Shown: positions 22,201 to 34,600, counted from the first letter of the stretch. The stretch: 64,000 nt of DNA from Ulva prolifera (GCA_023078555.1 CM041202.1:4770022-4834021); one strand, 5' to 3'. The notes: generated by a model from the letters alone, not told the origin. Numbers and translations: made by a program.

Positions 22201-25200
22201 TGTGCCATCAGGCACGCAATCGCCATCACATGCAATCAACATGTACCACGGTTCAAGAACTCACAGCTAGACAAAGGAGACGAGCGCTATCTGAATCAGA
22301 TCAGCTGTTGCATTGGGTATTTGCGAACATTTCTGGCACAGTCAGAGCGCTTCCTGCAGTCGCGGGGGTACGTGACTATGTACCACATTCACCAAAGATC
22401 ACTGCTCGCCCGGATGAATTGTGCGCGTCTGACGTATGCGTCCGTCTGACGTATGTGTCCGTCGCCAGTGGACAAGATCCAACGTAACTTTCTACAAGAA
22501 ACAGACTTGATCAATAAAACACGCAGGCACTAAAGCCACGACATCAACGCACCACTGTTTGCTTCCAGCTTCCACCTCAGTGAATGAACTGTCATCGTCC
22601 AGAACAGTGCTGCCGCCACTAAGATGTGTCGCCCATGTTGCGACTGGGTTCTCTGAGCTGAACTGCGCAGAATCTCACAGGCTTGGCTCACAAATCGCAG
22701 AGCATCAAAGAGCACGCGCATTGATGCTGGAGTTAGCTGACCATGATACATCTTGTGTCTTTTTGGGACCCTGCACATTCAAAATTGGCGGTAGCAATCC
22801 TCTAGCTTGGTACCACCATAACACCAAGTTTATCGGCCAGTTTGGGATGTACGCTCGCGAGCTTGGGTCACAGACCGCTGAGTCTCACAGATCAGACAAA
22901 TACGTCCGACACAGCCGCACTGAGAAAAATGGGATGCACTGTGATAGTGCTCTCGGGCCATCGACTTGTCCTATCCTCCGCACTTGCCATATTGCAGTGC
23001 CAATCACAGCCGCCGAGACCAGCGTCCAAATAATGGAGATAATGTCGCTTGGCAGCCGCTTCAAAACAAACTAGAACCTTAGAAATTATAATCTAAGCGA
23101 CTTGAGATCATCATGTTGAGCGGTGTAAGCGGCTAGCCACCCGTGAAATCAGCAACTGAAAACGAGGCCCAGAGTTGCTGACTAGTGACCAAAAATTGAG
23201 TTTTTTTTTATACGGTTGACAGCTCAGCTCTGAGACAAGCAATTTCTTGTTGAGGTGTAAGTAGTAGCGAGTTCAACGGGCTGAACCTGACCGGCACGAT
23301 ACTGACGCACAGGTTCAGCCAGTCCAGCTCACTACAAGCTAGACCGTCCTGTGGGCAAAGCCATGGTGCCAGCCAGCCGCGCGATAACCTACTAGATATA
23401 CAAAATCCACTTTGTTAGTGCCGCAGTCAAGGTCACATATTTTGAAACGCACACACTTGGAGACTGGTGATTTCAAAGTTCGGCAGGTTAGATATACTAG
23501 ATTGTCATCCACTGTCGGCTAGCCCCTCTGACAGATACGTGCTGCTGCCAAGGCGAAACCATGCACACTGGCTGGGACTCATGGCAAGACCCACAAACAA
23601 TAACTTACATGCCTGTTTACCTCCCCCGTTACAACAGGATCGCCTGGCATGAGCTATGCCTCAGCACATTGATTGTGCGGGTCTAAGACTGAGCTCGCCC
23701 AGTTGCGCTGTAATGCCCCAAAGCAATCGAATACGCCACCGGTGTCATAATTCACTTAGGTATCTCTATATAAGTCTGCACAGCCCGCACCGACGGACGC
23801 AGCCAGCACAGCAGTCCCTGTCTGCGTGAGCGAACCTCGAGCTAAACACCTGTGAATGGATCAGCAGAACGCCCTTCGCCCAATGAAAAACATCGGCATG
23901 ATAGTGTTACATCGCAAATCAAGCTGATACAACTCTGTAAATGGTGGCAAATTTAGATGCTTTCTCATGATCCACTGCGTGATTGCAATGCGATATTTAC
24001 TTACCGCAGGCGCGACCAATGTGATAGCTTTTCTTATGAACGGGACTCTTTGCTTACAAATGCGTGTGCCAAAGGCGTTTCCATGCTAGACACGTATCAG
24101 TCCGTGGCAATACCGCCAGCCTAGTATTCCACATTGCCCTGATCAGGACTATACACACAGCCATTGCATACGTCATACTGAACGTGAACGTAGTAATCTG
24201 CCATCCAAGAATGTGACGCGCTGTTGTCCTGCAGACTGCCGGAATGATAAAATTGGCAGGAACAATTACATGGCGACTCGTGCATTTTGTGGTTGGACCT
24301 TCAGAATGCTAGACAATGCTGAATATCCCCCCCCCAGCCCGAAACTATGGAAGTTGCCAAATTACGTTATCAGCTCGTTTGTGACATGGAGCATCCAAGG
24401 TGCTGCTTTGAACTTTCACTGCGATGCAGACCCAACACCACCACACTAAGGATACCCTGCACCATAAACGATCTGGATCCGAGTACCATCGGCTAGTACA
24501 CAGATTCAATGATATATCATGAAATCGCATGCTAACCTTTGGGTGGGCCAGATCTTGCCCCTGAACAAGGGAACTGCGATCCAACAAGACCAAAACTCTC
24601 GATATCCTGGGCATCAGCAGATGGGGCTGAGAACAATGAAACTCGGCACGAAAGCGGCCAGCGACCAATACTTGCACATACGACTTGATCAGATTCCATA
24701 CTAGAACATGAATGCGTTGGAATGATTTGAAGCGGTTCAAGAGTACCAGTACCATCAGATTACTGGCCCAAACATTGACACTGATCATAACATGCAGTGG
24801 AAAAATCGTTTGGCAACTTGTGGGAATGGTCTGATGACAATAGCTCTCAGCAATCAGTGATGTTGTAGTATGTCCTATGCCGATCCTAAGGCGGTTGCAT
24901 TCCAAAGACCGACATGACAACACTCAGTTGCCGCGACCAGGTGCCACAACACCGTACCTTTTCGGGGCTAGCTTCGTATGCATGCACCGACATGACGAGC
25001 ATCAATTACTGCTACGGAACATTTGCGCCACAGATGACTTTTGATGCACTCAGCAGTGCAGAGACACGCTGTGGGTGGAGTCAATGAAGTGGCAGACCTA
25101 TCGAATCCACAAGACAGTGCAACGTTCGTGTCATTCAACAAACATGCCAGTCATGTACAAATTATGCAATCATGTCATACTTGATGGCCATTGTGGGTAC

Positions 25201-25320
25201 ATGCATATCGAAAGTGCTCGGTACCCCTGGTGAGTCGGCCAGATCAACCTGTTGCCATGTAGGAGTGTACCCGAAAACCCGACGTCTGGAAAGGCAAGCT
25301 CCTGTTGTCAGCATGCAGCC
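19300..25320. other. No gene or element recognised
   Basis: Six kilobases with only short ORFs in all frames and no recognisable domain, LTR, TIR or RNA gene. Small features: two copies of a 17-bp word (CGTCTGACGTATG) at 22428-22462, and a C/A-rich tract at 22,000-22,180. The minus-strand frame 24923-24345 is long (192 codons) but resembles no family I know. Old, decayed repeats are likely. Confidence 0.4.
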
Positions 25321-25812
25321 TCAGTAAAAGACTGATAACAGGGCATCAGCCGCGTACCATGATGACTTCCGTGGCTTCGTTGCAACCACAGCAATGTTGA
25401 CACCATGCACTGCATCGATGTTGACACCAAACTGATCAAGTTGAGACGATTCTAGAGCCACCTGCCTCCATGGCGAGTAGACTGCTAGCTCGACAGCATC
25501 AAAGTATTCGGCCTTTTCACGGGAAAAGGTGGTCCAATCGTGCCGTATCATCTCAGAAAAGCGCAGAGTGGGCCGCTTCTTCTCATACTTCTGCGACTCC
25601 AGCTTACGACACGAGATTTTACAGTCAGATGACAATATGATTGCTGGACATGTAGGTCGTCGCAGCCTCTTCGATGCGGACGGTTCCAGGCCATGGTTCA
25701 ATTCTGACACCTGACAACAGTCGCTCGCGTTGAGGACACGATCCTGCAAATGTACGCCGCTGGAAAACATCGCGTTAGTTGCTTGTGATATGTTCAAACA
25801 GGAATTGTTCAT
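25321..25812 (-). CDS. Hypothetical ORF, 163 residues
   Basis: ATG at 25812, stop at 25321. The product has balanced composition with a basic middle (KRLRRPTCPAI, KLESQKYEKKRPTLRF) and an acidic/aromatic later part (MIRHDWTTFSREKAEYFDAV then ELAVYSPWRQVAL), unlike the low-complexity shadow frames around it. The start codon overlaps the stop of another minus-strand frame (26087-25809). No family recognised; it could be an exon of a gene or part of a decayed element. Confidence 0.3.
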   Translation of the reverse strand: MNNSCLNISQATNAMFSSGVHLQDRVLNASDCCQVSELNHGLEPSASKRLRRPTCPAIILSSDCKISCRKLESQKYEKKRPTLRFSEMIRHDWTTFSREKAEYFDAVELAVYSPWRQVALESSQLDQFGVNIDAVHGVNIAVVATKPRKSSWYAADALLSVFY

Positions 25813-26571
25813 TCAGCCTGACCAACACGTGGGGAAGCAAAACAAGTGGGTCGCCCCTCCGCTTGAACCGGCTCGGTATGAACGCAATTTAATGTACCCG
25901 AGGATGAATTCAGAATCATAATGCCAATTGTGATCACAGAAGCGAGCGAATCAAGCAGGCCGGAGTCGGTCACGTCAAACGCGGCGCATGTGCGTTTTTT
26001 GCTACCGTGCAGAGCGCAGGAGTGTGCGCCCGAAGAATAGCGATGAAATAAATGCTTTTCAATATACTTTTCAATATACACGACCAAATCTGAATCTCAT
26101 TTGCATAGGAAGAGCTGTCGCAAAGGAGCAAAGAACCAACCCGTTTATTCCAAACATCGTCACAAGCTTTCGTCGTTTCGGCTCCATCTGCCGGCGTATC
26201 TCGAGCCTCAGCGCCCAAAGACTGTTTAAAAATATAGGTCCCGGCGCTGTGCATGATATGTCTTCGCGAATATATGCTGGGCAGAAAAGTGGCGTGCACA
26301 AATGGGCCGCGCACTCTTCAGGTTGTTACGCCTTCCTCTACCTAAAGCAATCAATTCGCAAAGTGAAACAAATTTATGCAAAATACATGATTTGTCGAGG
26401 CCAGAATCAATCATGCATCGGTGCACCTTGAAGGTGCGACCGCACTTGCGCCCTTTGCCCAATTGCATGGATGTCATGCATGACCGGCCAACCTTTGGGA
26501 GTGGAATAACCGGTTGTGACAGATGCGGTGGCTCAACGCGAATTCCGTCATGCGTTCAGACGGACGATGTT

Positions 26572-26861
26572 TGTCAAGACGCTGGTTAGTCTCATCGAGT
26601 GTGCATAGGGGTTAATGCGTGTGCCTGAGCTGGTAAGCATGCTGCCTGTGCACGACGACGTGGAGGGGAGCGTACCTTGCCGCCGCGTAAAGTCGCGTGG
26701 CAGAAATGAAAGTAAGAATGAATCGGTGACCTCATGAGTACACACGACATGCTCTAACCACTGGGGCTCACCTGAAGCAACGAGTCCTTTGTTAGATGAC
26801 TCCTCCCTTGATTATGTCATCTATATATTCTTGGATCCCCAGACATGGATATCCCACAACA
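26572..26861 (-). mobile_element. 289-bp TG...CA element, second full copy (290 bp)
   Basis: Starts TGTCAAGACGCTGG and ends CCCACAACA, flanked by ATGTT at 26567-26571 and 26862-26866. The tRNA-like stretch is kept, with A-box-like TAGTGG/CAGTGG-TTAGAGC and a slightly altered B box. It differs from the 10478 and 61397 copies at scattered positions. Confidence 0.92.
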
Positions 26862-26866
26862 ATGTT

Positions 26867-27372
26867 GTTATGTGCACAATTCACCCCCGGATCTGACGAA
26901 GGCTTAACATCTAGACACCTTGACCGGTTTGCGATAAGATATTAGTGCACGGCCGTCCTTGTCCACAAATTGTTACGTACATGAGTAATTGTATGTGTGC
27001 AACAGCCCCGGTATTCGATACACACCAAACTGGTCACCACGCCACCCTCTCTATCGTGCGGTCACGTCCAAACTCCATGTACGAGCATCAGAATAGCAGC
27101 AGAAGCACAAAGGTGATCAAAATATGATACGGGGGATCAGCCATTGCCACCGAGTGTCGGCGCTACAAGGCACTTAGATGGCATGTTTGCGAGGGAATCG
27201 AATCCACCGCGGAACAGAATAAGCCGTCTTACTACAATAGACACAAACCCGGTACACATCGCTCCATCACCGGATACAGTGCACAACTCCATTCTCATCC
27301 TATCTCCGGCATGACATCAAACGAATCCGGAACCCAAGATTGACGTACACAACGAAATTGCGGTGGAGTTGC
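26867..27372. other. No gene recognised
   Basis: Spacer between the 289-bp element and the copia LTR; no coding or structural feature seen. Confidence 0.4.
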
Positions 27373-27661
27373 TATCACGGCATGTGGGTCGTTAGCAAGC
27401 ACTCTGTGTTTACATGAGAGATGGCGACATGTGTATGCAATGAGTTTGAGCTCAAACCTGTCACGACATGTGGGTCGTTAGCAAGCAGTCTGTGATGCTC
27501 ACAAACTACACCCACACTATATGCAGATCAATATCCCACAGTCATGACCACTAGCACACTGTTGTTGCATGTTATGCATTAGCCGATACATTGACTCAGC
27601 GCGAGTCAGCATGTCCACTCAGCAGGCGCTGAGCAATAGGCTAAACACACTTCTTTCAACA
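27373..27661 (-). mobile_element. Copia-2 3' LTR (289 bp, minus orientation)
   Basis: Read on the minus strand it begins TGTTGAAAGAAGTGTG at 27661 and ends ...CCGTGATA at 27373 (terminal CA mutated to TA). It is an inverted copy of the LTR at 28573-28861. Immediately inside, at 27662-27672, is the polypurine tract CTATGGGGGCG (minus strand). It contains a repeated word CTTGCTAACGACCCACATG occurring twice per LTR. Confidence 0.9.
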
Positions 27662-27673
27662 CGCCCCCATAGT

Positions 27674-28572
27674 CTAGGGCAAAACGCCAAGCGTCTGGCG
27701 ATGCTTCTCAAACATATGTTGGGACATTGGCTTAGTCAAAACATTAGCTGGATCGTCAGCTGTTGGAATGAATCTCATCTGCTGTCGCTTCACCTTCTCT
27801 CTCAAATGATGGAAAACAATTTCTATGTGCTTAATCCGGGCAGCTGAAAGTGGATCTTCGATTAAACTCTTCGCTGCCCTGTTGTCAATCCCTAATGGTA
27901 TACAAGCTGGAGGAAGGCCCACTTGAGGAGCCATGTCATACAGATACTCTACTCCTTTTGCAATCTCTCTCGCTGCTATGTATTCTACTTCTGATGATGA
28001 GCGACTCACGGTGGCCTGCTTGGAACATTTCCAGACAATGCTATCTATGCCGCGCTTCACAATGAAGCATGTTGTCGAATTCCTTGTATACACACAACCA
28101 GCCCAGTCAGAATCACATAAACCATGCAATGCACATTCAGGGCCTTCTAGTCTCAAGCTGTAGGAAGCAGTGCCATGCAGGTATAGCAGCACTTCTTTCA
28201 GCCTAGCAAAGTTGATGCATGTTGGCTGAGCAGTAAATCTGGCCAAGTAGGAGACAGCGAACGCAACATCTGGCCTGGTGTGGTTTGCAATGTGGAGAAG
28301 AGCTCCCACAACGGACTTGTACTGCGAAATGGCGGTTGGATCTGAGATTGTTTGACATGATGGGTCTTTATACATTGATGATCATCCCAGAATCTATCAA
28401 TGATCGTCAACGTATAAAGATTCTGGGATTAACACTGGCCATGCATCTTGAAGATTATGCTCATCCATCAGCTTTTCAATGTGGCGTTGATGCTTCAAGT
28501 AGACGCGCTTCTGTTGGCGATTTCGTTGAATTGACATTTTCAAGAAGAACTTGGACTCACCCAAGTCTTTCG
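27674..28572 (-). pseudogene. Copia-2 reverse transcriptase end and RNase H
   Basis: From 28572 downward the minus strand gives the C-terminal RT region (DLGESKFFLKMSIQRNRQQK, then KLMDEHNLQDAWPVLIP), broken by stops and a ~50-bp near-palindromic duplication at 28376-28435. An uninterrupted 233-codon frame follows (28375-27674): YKSVVGALLHIANHTRPDVA, copia RNase H with LCDSDWAGC, SSSEVEYIAA, GIDNRAAKSL, KHIEIVFHHLREKV and the terminal DDPANVLTKPMSQHMFEKH. It stops two bases from the PPT. RT is cut exactly where the plus-strand LTR begins at 28573. Confidence 0.92.
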
Positions 28573-28861
28573 TGTTGAAAGAAGTGTGGTTAGCTTAGTG
28601 CTGAGCGCCTGCTGAGTGGACATGCCGACTCGCGCTGAGTCAATGTAGCGGCTAATGCATAACATGCAGCAATAGTGTGCTAGTGGTCATGACTGTGGGA
28701 TATTGATCTTCATATAGTGTAGCTGTAGTTAGTGAGCATCACAGAGTGCTTGCTAACGACCCACATGGCGTGTCAGGTGTGAGCTCAAACTCATTGCATT
28801 AACATGTCGCCCCCTCTCATGTCAACACAGAGTGCTTGCTAACGACCCACATGTCGTGACA
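28573..28861 (+). mobile_element. Copia-2 5' LTR (289 bp, plus orientation)
   Basis: Begins TGTTGAAAGAAGTGTGG and ends CATGTCGTGACA. It matches the minus-oriented LTR at 27373-27661 in length and sequence, but faces the other way. Its first base directly abuts RT sequence of the same family on its left. Confidence 0.9.
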
Positions 28862-28871
28862 GGTTATGGGC
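28862..28871 (+). promoter_or_regulatory. Copia-2 primer-binding site (half-tRNA type)
   Basis: GGTTATGGGC directly after the LTR is complementary to the anticodon stem-loop of eukaryotic initiator tRNA-Met (GCCCATAACC). Drosophila copia and yeast Ty5 are known to prime from such a half-tRNA rather than the 3' end. Confidence 0.65.
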
Positions 28872-29228
28872 TTTTGACGAATCCACTGCGTATCAAAGAT
28901 CTGAAACGGATCGTAAAGATGTCAAGCTTGGCATTGCGCTGACACAAGCCAATGCTGTCCAATGGTTTCAGCGGATATAAATCCTGTTTAGAGCCTTGAT
29001 TGTTGGACCGCCGTTGCCAATGATGTTGGTGATGTTGCTCATAAAAACGCATCTTGACTTGCACTTGCAGGCAATGTTGGAGATGATTTAATACATGAAG
29101 TCAGCCCCACAACATCTCCCAAAGACATATGGGACGTGCTGAAGAAGCAGTTCTCCGGTGTCAGTTCGGCTTGGAAGATAGCCTTATCTCGAGCTCAAGC
29201 CAACTTTAGAAAAAGTGCCGATGACTCA
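28872..29228 (+). pseudogene. Copia-2 gag fragment
   Basis: Behind the PBS the plus strand shows gag-like pieces: YQRSETDRKDVKLGIALTQA (about 28890-28960) and, from 29070 to 29228, SPKDIWDVLKKQFSGVSSAW then KIALSRAQANFRKSADDS, the UBN2-type copia Gag pattern. Frameshifts and a stop interrupt it, and it is cut off after 29228. It belongs to the same element family as the inverted pol piece at 27674-28572. Confidence 0.75.
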
Positions 29229-29232
29229 TGAT

Positions 29233-29400
29233 GACACCCCCCCTCACTCAAGGACCGCTGAATAGGATCCGAGGAGACAACTTGGGAGCCGGACGCGCAT
29301 CTGGGTGCAGCTGCCCGGATTTGAACCCGCGTCTATGGAGATTACGATCCTTGCTATGACCACTCTCATCGATACCATGTCAGGAAAAGCGCCCACCCGA
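29233..29400 (-). other. tRNA-like / LTR-PBS remnant
   Basis: On the minus strand, CTTTTCCTGACA is followed by TGGTATCGATGAGAGTGG (an LTR end plus primer-binding-site pattern) and then a tRNA-like stretch ending in the B-box word GGTTCAAATCC (29327-29317). Anticodon and T stems do not pair well, so this is not a working tRNA gene. It is either the start of a retrotransposon leader or a SINE-like tRNA head. Confidence 0.4.
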
Positions 29401-29422
29401 AGGTATACTACTTTCCTTTGAG

Positions 29423-29868
29423 TTTGCCGCAGTATATTGTTCCGTTTGCTGTTGATTCCTATGGGCAGCTGTACTCCTCGCGCCGCGGGCGGAGGAGTAC
29501 ATCCGGGAGTTGGGTGAGATTGCCGCGGCATCAGGCCGCGTCTCCAAGTCGGTGTTTGTAATGAATGCGTACAAGTTGCTTTCGTGTGTGTTGCAGAAGG
29601 GAAATGCGGAAATGTACGCGCACACGCTGACGGCCGTCGCTCGGTCGTGCGGCAAGCGTTTCACCCATGGCTTTGATGTGCCGGTGGATGCTTTTCTGGG
29701 TTGAGAGCTCTGGTCGTGGTGCGTTTTGGGTGATTGTGTTTAGATGTTGTCTGAGTCTTTTGCTATGACGAGATTTTGTTGTTGCTATGGTGGACGCGGT
29801 CGCTCCTTGGCTTGATGTATTTGTTTGCTTTGCCATACAATGGCCCGATATGTTTAACTTGGTAATAT
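29423..29868 (+). mobile_element. 5'-truncated LINE insertion (3' end of REL-type LINE)
   Basis: Flanked by an 11-bp duplication TTTCCTTTGAG (29412-29422 and 29869-29879). It holds the C-terminal codons of the LINE protein (29510-29704: GEIAAASGRVSKSVFVMNAY, ending HGFDVPVDAFLG) and ~160 bp of 3' UTR ending CCCGATATGTTTAACTTGG, without a poly-A tail. It matches 41373-41760. Truncation at the 5' end and a target duplication of this length are typical of target-primed reverse transcription. Confidence 0.88.
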
Positions 29869-29895
29869 TTTCCTTTGAGGATCAGGTCATATATA

Positions 29896-30584
29896 CCGTA
29901 CTAAATTAAAAACCATCGACACGTAACGCAGAACGCAGGCATGCAGTGGCGGTGAAAAACCTCGCTGTACCGCATAACGGTGGCCAGATTGGCCGTTTCT
30001 CTAGGAATATTCCGTACACCCATAACGCTTAGGGCACCTCACGTCACGTATCACCTCACGTCACATACTGCATGTCGCAGCTCACCGTCTAGCACGTTTG
30101 CAACAACTCCGAACAACAACGCACAATTTGCTCATCCAATCATCCTCGTCATAGAATTGCGTTTGTAATGTGTCATCGTCAGCCAGCCCCTGCTCTAGGT
30201 AACCCGTTGCAGTGTGGCAGCACAGATATCTTCAGAGCTGCATGAATGTGAAATGCTGTAGCAGTACATCGTGCATTGTGCACTAGGTAACAGTGGCACG
30301 TCTTGTGCACATCTAGTGTAGTGTGAGGAAGGTACTAGCACATGAGGGCACCAGCCAGTGAGGGAATGGTGCTGGTGGAGTTGAGAAGATGTTCTGGTGG
30401 ATGTGTGTTCTGAGAGACATCTTGTCTAAGCAGAGGAATGCACAGGTAACGCTCAGCTGTTACTCCGAGTCTCCGAAAGTTTAAAACACCTGTAACGCAT
30501 AACGGTGGCCAAATTGGCGTGCCCCAGATATATTTTGTACACAATAACGCTGGCCTCAATGTCGATGGGTTTGATTTAGTACGG
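29896..30584 (-). mobile_element. Family A TA-transposon, copy 3 (MITE)
   Basis: TIRs CCGTACTAAATTAAAAACCA at 29896 and, inward from 30584, CCGTACTAAATCAAACCC. TA target duplication at 29894-29895 and 30585-30586. In orientation it is the reverse of copy 2: its left end matches copy 2's right end. No coding capacity beyond terminal scraps. It sits directly against the gypsy-2 remnant that starts at 30587. Confidence 0.88.
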
Positions 30585-30586
30585 TA

Positions 30587-31258
30587 CTCCTAGCTACGGG
30601 AGAAGTTCGGTTCACCCCTGCCCGGCCTATCCCCACTCATGCCAGGCATGCGTTCCCAATTGCAATTTCCCCCTCTGTCACGGCCACAGGACCCACGGCG
30701 GCCCACGCAGCCGCCGCCATCAGTGATTTCCATCACCTCGGGGTCTAGCACCCGCATGGGCGAGCAGCCGGAGTTTGAGCGGTCCCCGGTGTTGATGCCA
30801 ACAGGATCTCCGCCAGCGCTGCCACCACCCCCATCCCCACTTCCCCGCCGGCCTCGGCCAACGCCGACCCGCCGCCGTTCTCCACGACCGCTCTTGGTTG
30901 CCTCCGCACCCCATCTCCAATGTCTGACATTGATTGAACGCCTACAGCGGAGGAGGCCGAATTCCTCGGCCTCGCCCCTCCAGCAACAGCCCGCACATGA
31001 GGACGATGCAGCGACCGCATAGTCAGATGCTTCCGATGTGGACTGATTGACCAAGAGGACCTGGTGTAAGACGGCCGCGTAGTCGACGCGCAGCGTGTGG
31101 GTACGCACTCGCAAGCTGCTTCTGAAACAATCCAACAGATACTTGACTCTAGATCTGCACGCGGACGACTTTTGGTAGCGATTGTGTAGTGGCTATGCAC
31201 ATGATTCTGCTTTTGCCGAGCCGCCTGCATCATACCATTACGACCCTAAGCAACAGAT
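30587..31258 (+). pseudogene. Gypsy-2 remnant, part 1 (Pro-rich linker and integrase start)
   Basis: The plus strand has a Pro/Ser/Arg-rich stretch (30639-31022, PPALPPPPSPLPRRPRPTPT) matching in position and style the linker between RNase H and integrase of the gypsy-1 polyprotein. It is followed by LTLDLHADDFW, a TAG stop, and SGYAHDSAFAEPPASYHYDP. In gypsy-1 the same place reads LTLDTEIDSFWERLRKGYAH. The copia-1 element interrupts it at 31258; the gene resumes at 38113. Confidence 0.8.
31254..31258 (+). repeat. Copia-1 target-site duplication CAGAT (left copy)
   Basis: CAGAT at 31254-31258 is repeated at 38108-38112, immediately outside both LTRs. Confidence 0.97.
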
Positions 31259-31652
31259 TGTTATAAGCAAGGACCTATGCGCAGCATTCATCAAGCTAGC
31301 TAGTGGGCTGCAGAGCCGTTACCTGTGGAGCACTCAGGTCGTACGTCGGCAATGCACAGATCAGGGGATGTACTGTAATGCAGTGAGGCAATACAGGAAC
31401 CACGTAAGACTGTAAGAGAATGGTTACAGTAGACTTGGAGGCACATGACTATATGCCACCGATCTGTCAAGTCTACAGCGGTCATAATCACAGTGACCGC
31501 ACACAATCCTCACATGGATTGTGCTGGATTATGCTCATGCATATGATCATGCATATGTCCTAACATAACAGGAGTTGGGCCCGTGGCCACCACACTCATG
31601 TGCGTACTTGCACGTCATGCATTGTGTCCCAGGATGGACCTCATTTATGACA
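31259..31652 (-). repeat. Copia-1 3' LTR (394 bp)
   Basis: On the minus strand starts TGTCATAAATGAGGTCC and ends GCTTATAACA. Identical by eye to the 5' LTR at 37714-38107. It also contains the palindromic CATGCATATGATCATGCATATG region. Confidence 0.96.
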
Positions 31653-31657
31653 CTCCC

Positions 31658-34600
31658 CTAGAGACTAATCTGGACCGGCATCAGATGAAGTCTCTTCCGA
31701 ACATCCTTAAATGCAGGACCTGGTAACACCTTCGTGAAGACATCAGCAAGCTGGTCTTTGGTCCCTACCCATTGCACTTGAATCTCGTCTGCCTCTACAA
31801 ATTCACGGACCCTTAGGTGCCGCACTCGAATGTGTTTAGACCTATCACTAGAGATTGGCTTGTTGGCTAGGATATTCGCACTTTTATTGTCTCCCCAAAG
31901 CACAGGTTTTTCTGGACGAAGATGCAGGTCTAACAACAACTGTTTAGCCCACATCAACTCGTTTGCTGCACTACTCATAGCGATCAGCTCAGCCTCAGTT
32001 GTATCACCAGCAGTGATAGGCTGTCGCTTCGACCTCCAAAATACTGTGTTGCCATAGACCCTTAGGACTAGGCCACTCACACTTTTCAGGCCTTTGTCAT
32101 TCGCGAAATCAGCATCCGAATAGCCTTCCAGCAAACAGCTCTTTGATGAGCCCTCAAACACTAGACCTAGTTCCTTCGTGGACTGCAGGTATCTCAGTAT
32201 ATGTTGCACCGCTGGCCAATGCTCCTTTAAACTACACCCCATATGTTTGGCCAAAACATTGCAGGCATAAGAAATATCAGGCCGCGTAACTACAGCAATA
32301 TATTGGATGCCTCCTACAGCACTCATGAATCTAGCGTGCTCAGCCTGGTCTGCTACCTCAAGTTCGGGATGATCCTTAGCACTCCTCAACTGTTGCCTTG
32401 GCACCAGCGGAGTCGGACTAGGTCTGCAATCTGCCATGCTGAATTTCTCTAGCAAGTTCACTACTTTCTGCTGCTGAGATAGAGAGATGATCTTCTGCTT
32501 CCTATCCCTGGTGATTGAGGCACCTAGTGCCCACGACAAGTCACCAAGGTCTCTACCTTCAAATGCTTTGAGAATCTGATCGATCAACTCCTTCAGGCCC
32601 GTAGACCGTCCAAAGATAAAAAGATCATCAACCCACAGAAATATGAAACACCTACCAGTTTTTCTAACATACAGTGCTGGGTCCGAATGTGATCTCACAA
32701 AACCCATTTCACCTAGCAAACGTGCAAGGGCCTTGTGCCATTCACGTGCAGCCTGCTTCAATCCATACAAAGTCTTAAGCAATTTCCACACACGATTTGT
32801 ACCATCATTCAGGATAGGAGGCTGTTCAACGTAGACAATCTCATTCATTACCCCATTCAGAAAGGCACACTGAATATCGACATGCTTCATTTCTAAGTCC
32901 TCTACTGCAGCGACCGAAAGCAATGCACGCAAAGTAGCATAGCTCCCTACTGGAGCCCACGTTTCAAAGAAATCAATTCCCTCTTCCTGGGTAAAACCCC
33001 TGGCTACATACCGCGCCTTGTAACGCTGGATCTCCCCTGTGGGTCCCCTCTTTATCTTATAGACCCACTTACCAGGAATGGCCTTGGCCCCTACTGGCAG
33101 CTCAACGAGCTCATAAGTTCCATGCTCGCTCAACGAAGTCACCTCCTCCTTCATAGCACCATGCCACTTCTCGGCATCTTCTCCAGCTAAGGCCTGTTTC
33201 CAAGGCGGGCTATCAGGATCAAAAGGCTTCCTCTTCTTAATGGCTGCAACCCGACGGGATGAACGTCGCTGGGCTGACTTACCGCCATCAAGCTCCCCAT
33301 GCTTGGTCACCTCTGCACCAGCCACCGCACTGTCAGCCGTAGCCAACATGCCCGATGTTTCAGCTACCTTTGGTGCTACTGTCTGCTCACTCACTGTGCT
33401 ATGCTCTATATCAACACTAGCTTCTATGACAGCAACATCTGCATGTGGAATCAAGCGCTTGCGTACAAGCGGGTTCCATTTGTGTCTAACTGGGGCCGAC
33501 TGCGCTTCCTGCCCTTGGGCATCAGCAGCAGTGTCATGCAAATCAAAACTAACTTCTTTAGCAGGATGCATAGACTCCCCAGCGACAGGTGAGTTTGGGG
33601 CCGGACTTACCTCTCCCCTGGAGATAAATCCACCCAGATGCTCGCGCATGTAGTCCATCCCATGCTCCAAGCTGCGAGCCGTAGCCCGACCGCCTGAAGC
33701 CCTGGGGATGGGTCCCCCAATATCCCCCATGGCACCTCGCGGCGGGCCAGCTGATCCCGCCGCGGCAGAGCTGGGTTGATGTTGTATCTCCATGTCGCGG
33801 ACACTCACCTCATCTACTCTGCCAGAGTCGCTGGCGAGAGATCTCCCCGGAGATGTGAAGCTCTTCGCCCTCTGGCTGTTGTGTGCGGCCGATGGCAACA
33901 TGTCGATGTTGGAGTGCTCAAGCTCCCGAAAGCGGTCGACGTTGGAGTGATTGTTGACGCGCTCGATGTTCTCACCTGGCTGGAGGTGCAAATCAACAGC
34001 ACCTTGGCGTAGCTCCTGACTACGCACTACCGCATGGACGTTCTCCACTACCTCTGGAGTTGTCTGTCTAGTCTTCCGCTGTAGCTCCCCTGAACCGAGG
34101 TCATCCCCCAGCTCCGGAACTACATGCTCAAACTCTGCGGCCAGGCTATCGTCGATGTACTCCGAATCATGCAGGTCAACAAGATTCTTGCCTATGGCCA
34201 TCCTGTCAAAATCATACTCAGCAGCTCCGTGCACCTGCATGTACTGCTTGCGAGCAGCAACCGCATCGACATCTGACAACGGGGGCGCGTACACCTTTTC
34301 CGCCATCTTGGGCTGGAATTCTAGTTTCTCAACTTCACTCCTAGTCGCTGACGGCATGAGCCCTATCTCCACGCTATCGAATTTCTTGATGTACTCACGC
34401 AACATCGCAGCGCTATACACCATCTGCCGCACTTCAATCACTTTGCCGCCCCCCGGTACGGATTGGTAAACCCTGTTCATGTGTGGGCCTTGACCCGGAC
34501 CTACCCACACAGCGTTTGCTCCCCTAGCGTCTAGTCTGCGTAGATGCTGACCATTCTGATAGAAATACACTGGCAAACCCCATGGGCGCATCTGCTCTAC

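Noticed and set aside
29300-29387. Functional tRNA gene
   Set aside because: A B box is present, but the anticodon and T stems do not pair properly and the 5' part coincides with an LTR/PBS pattern.
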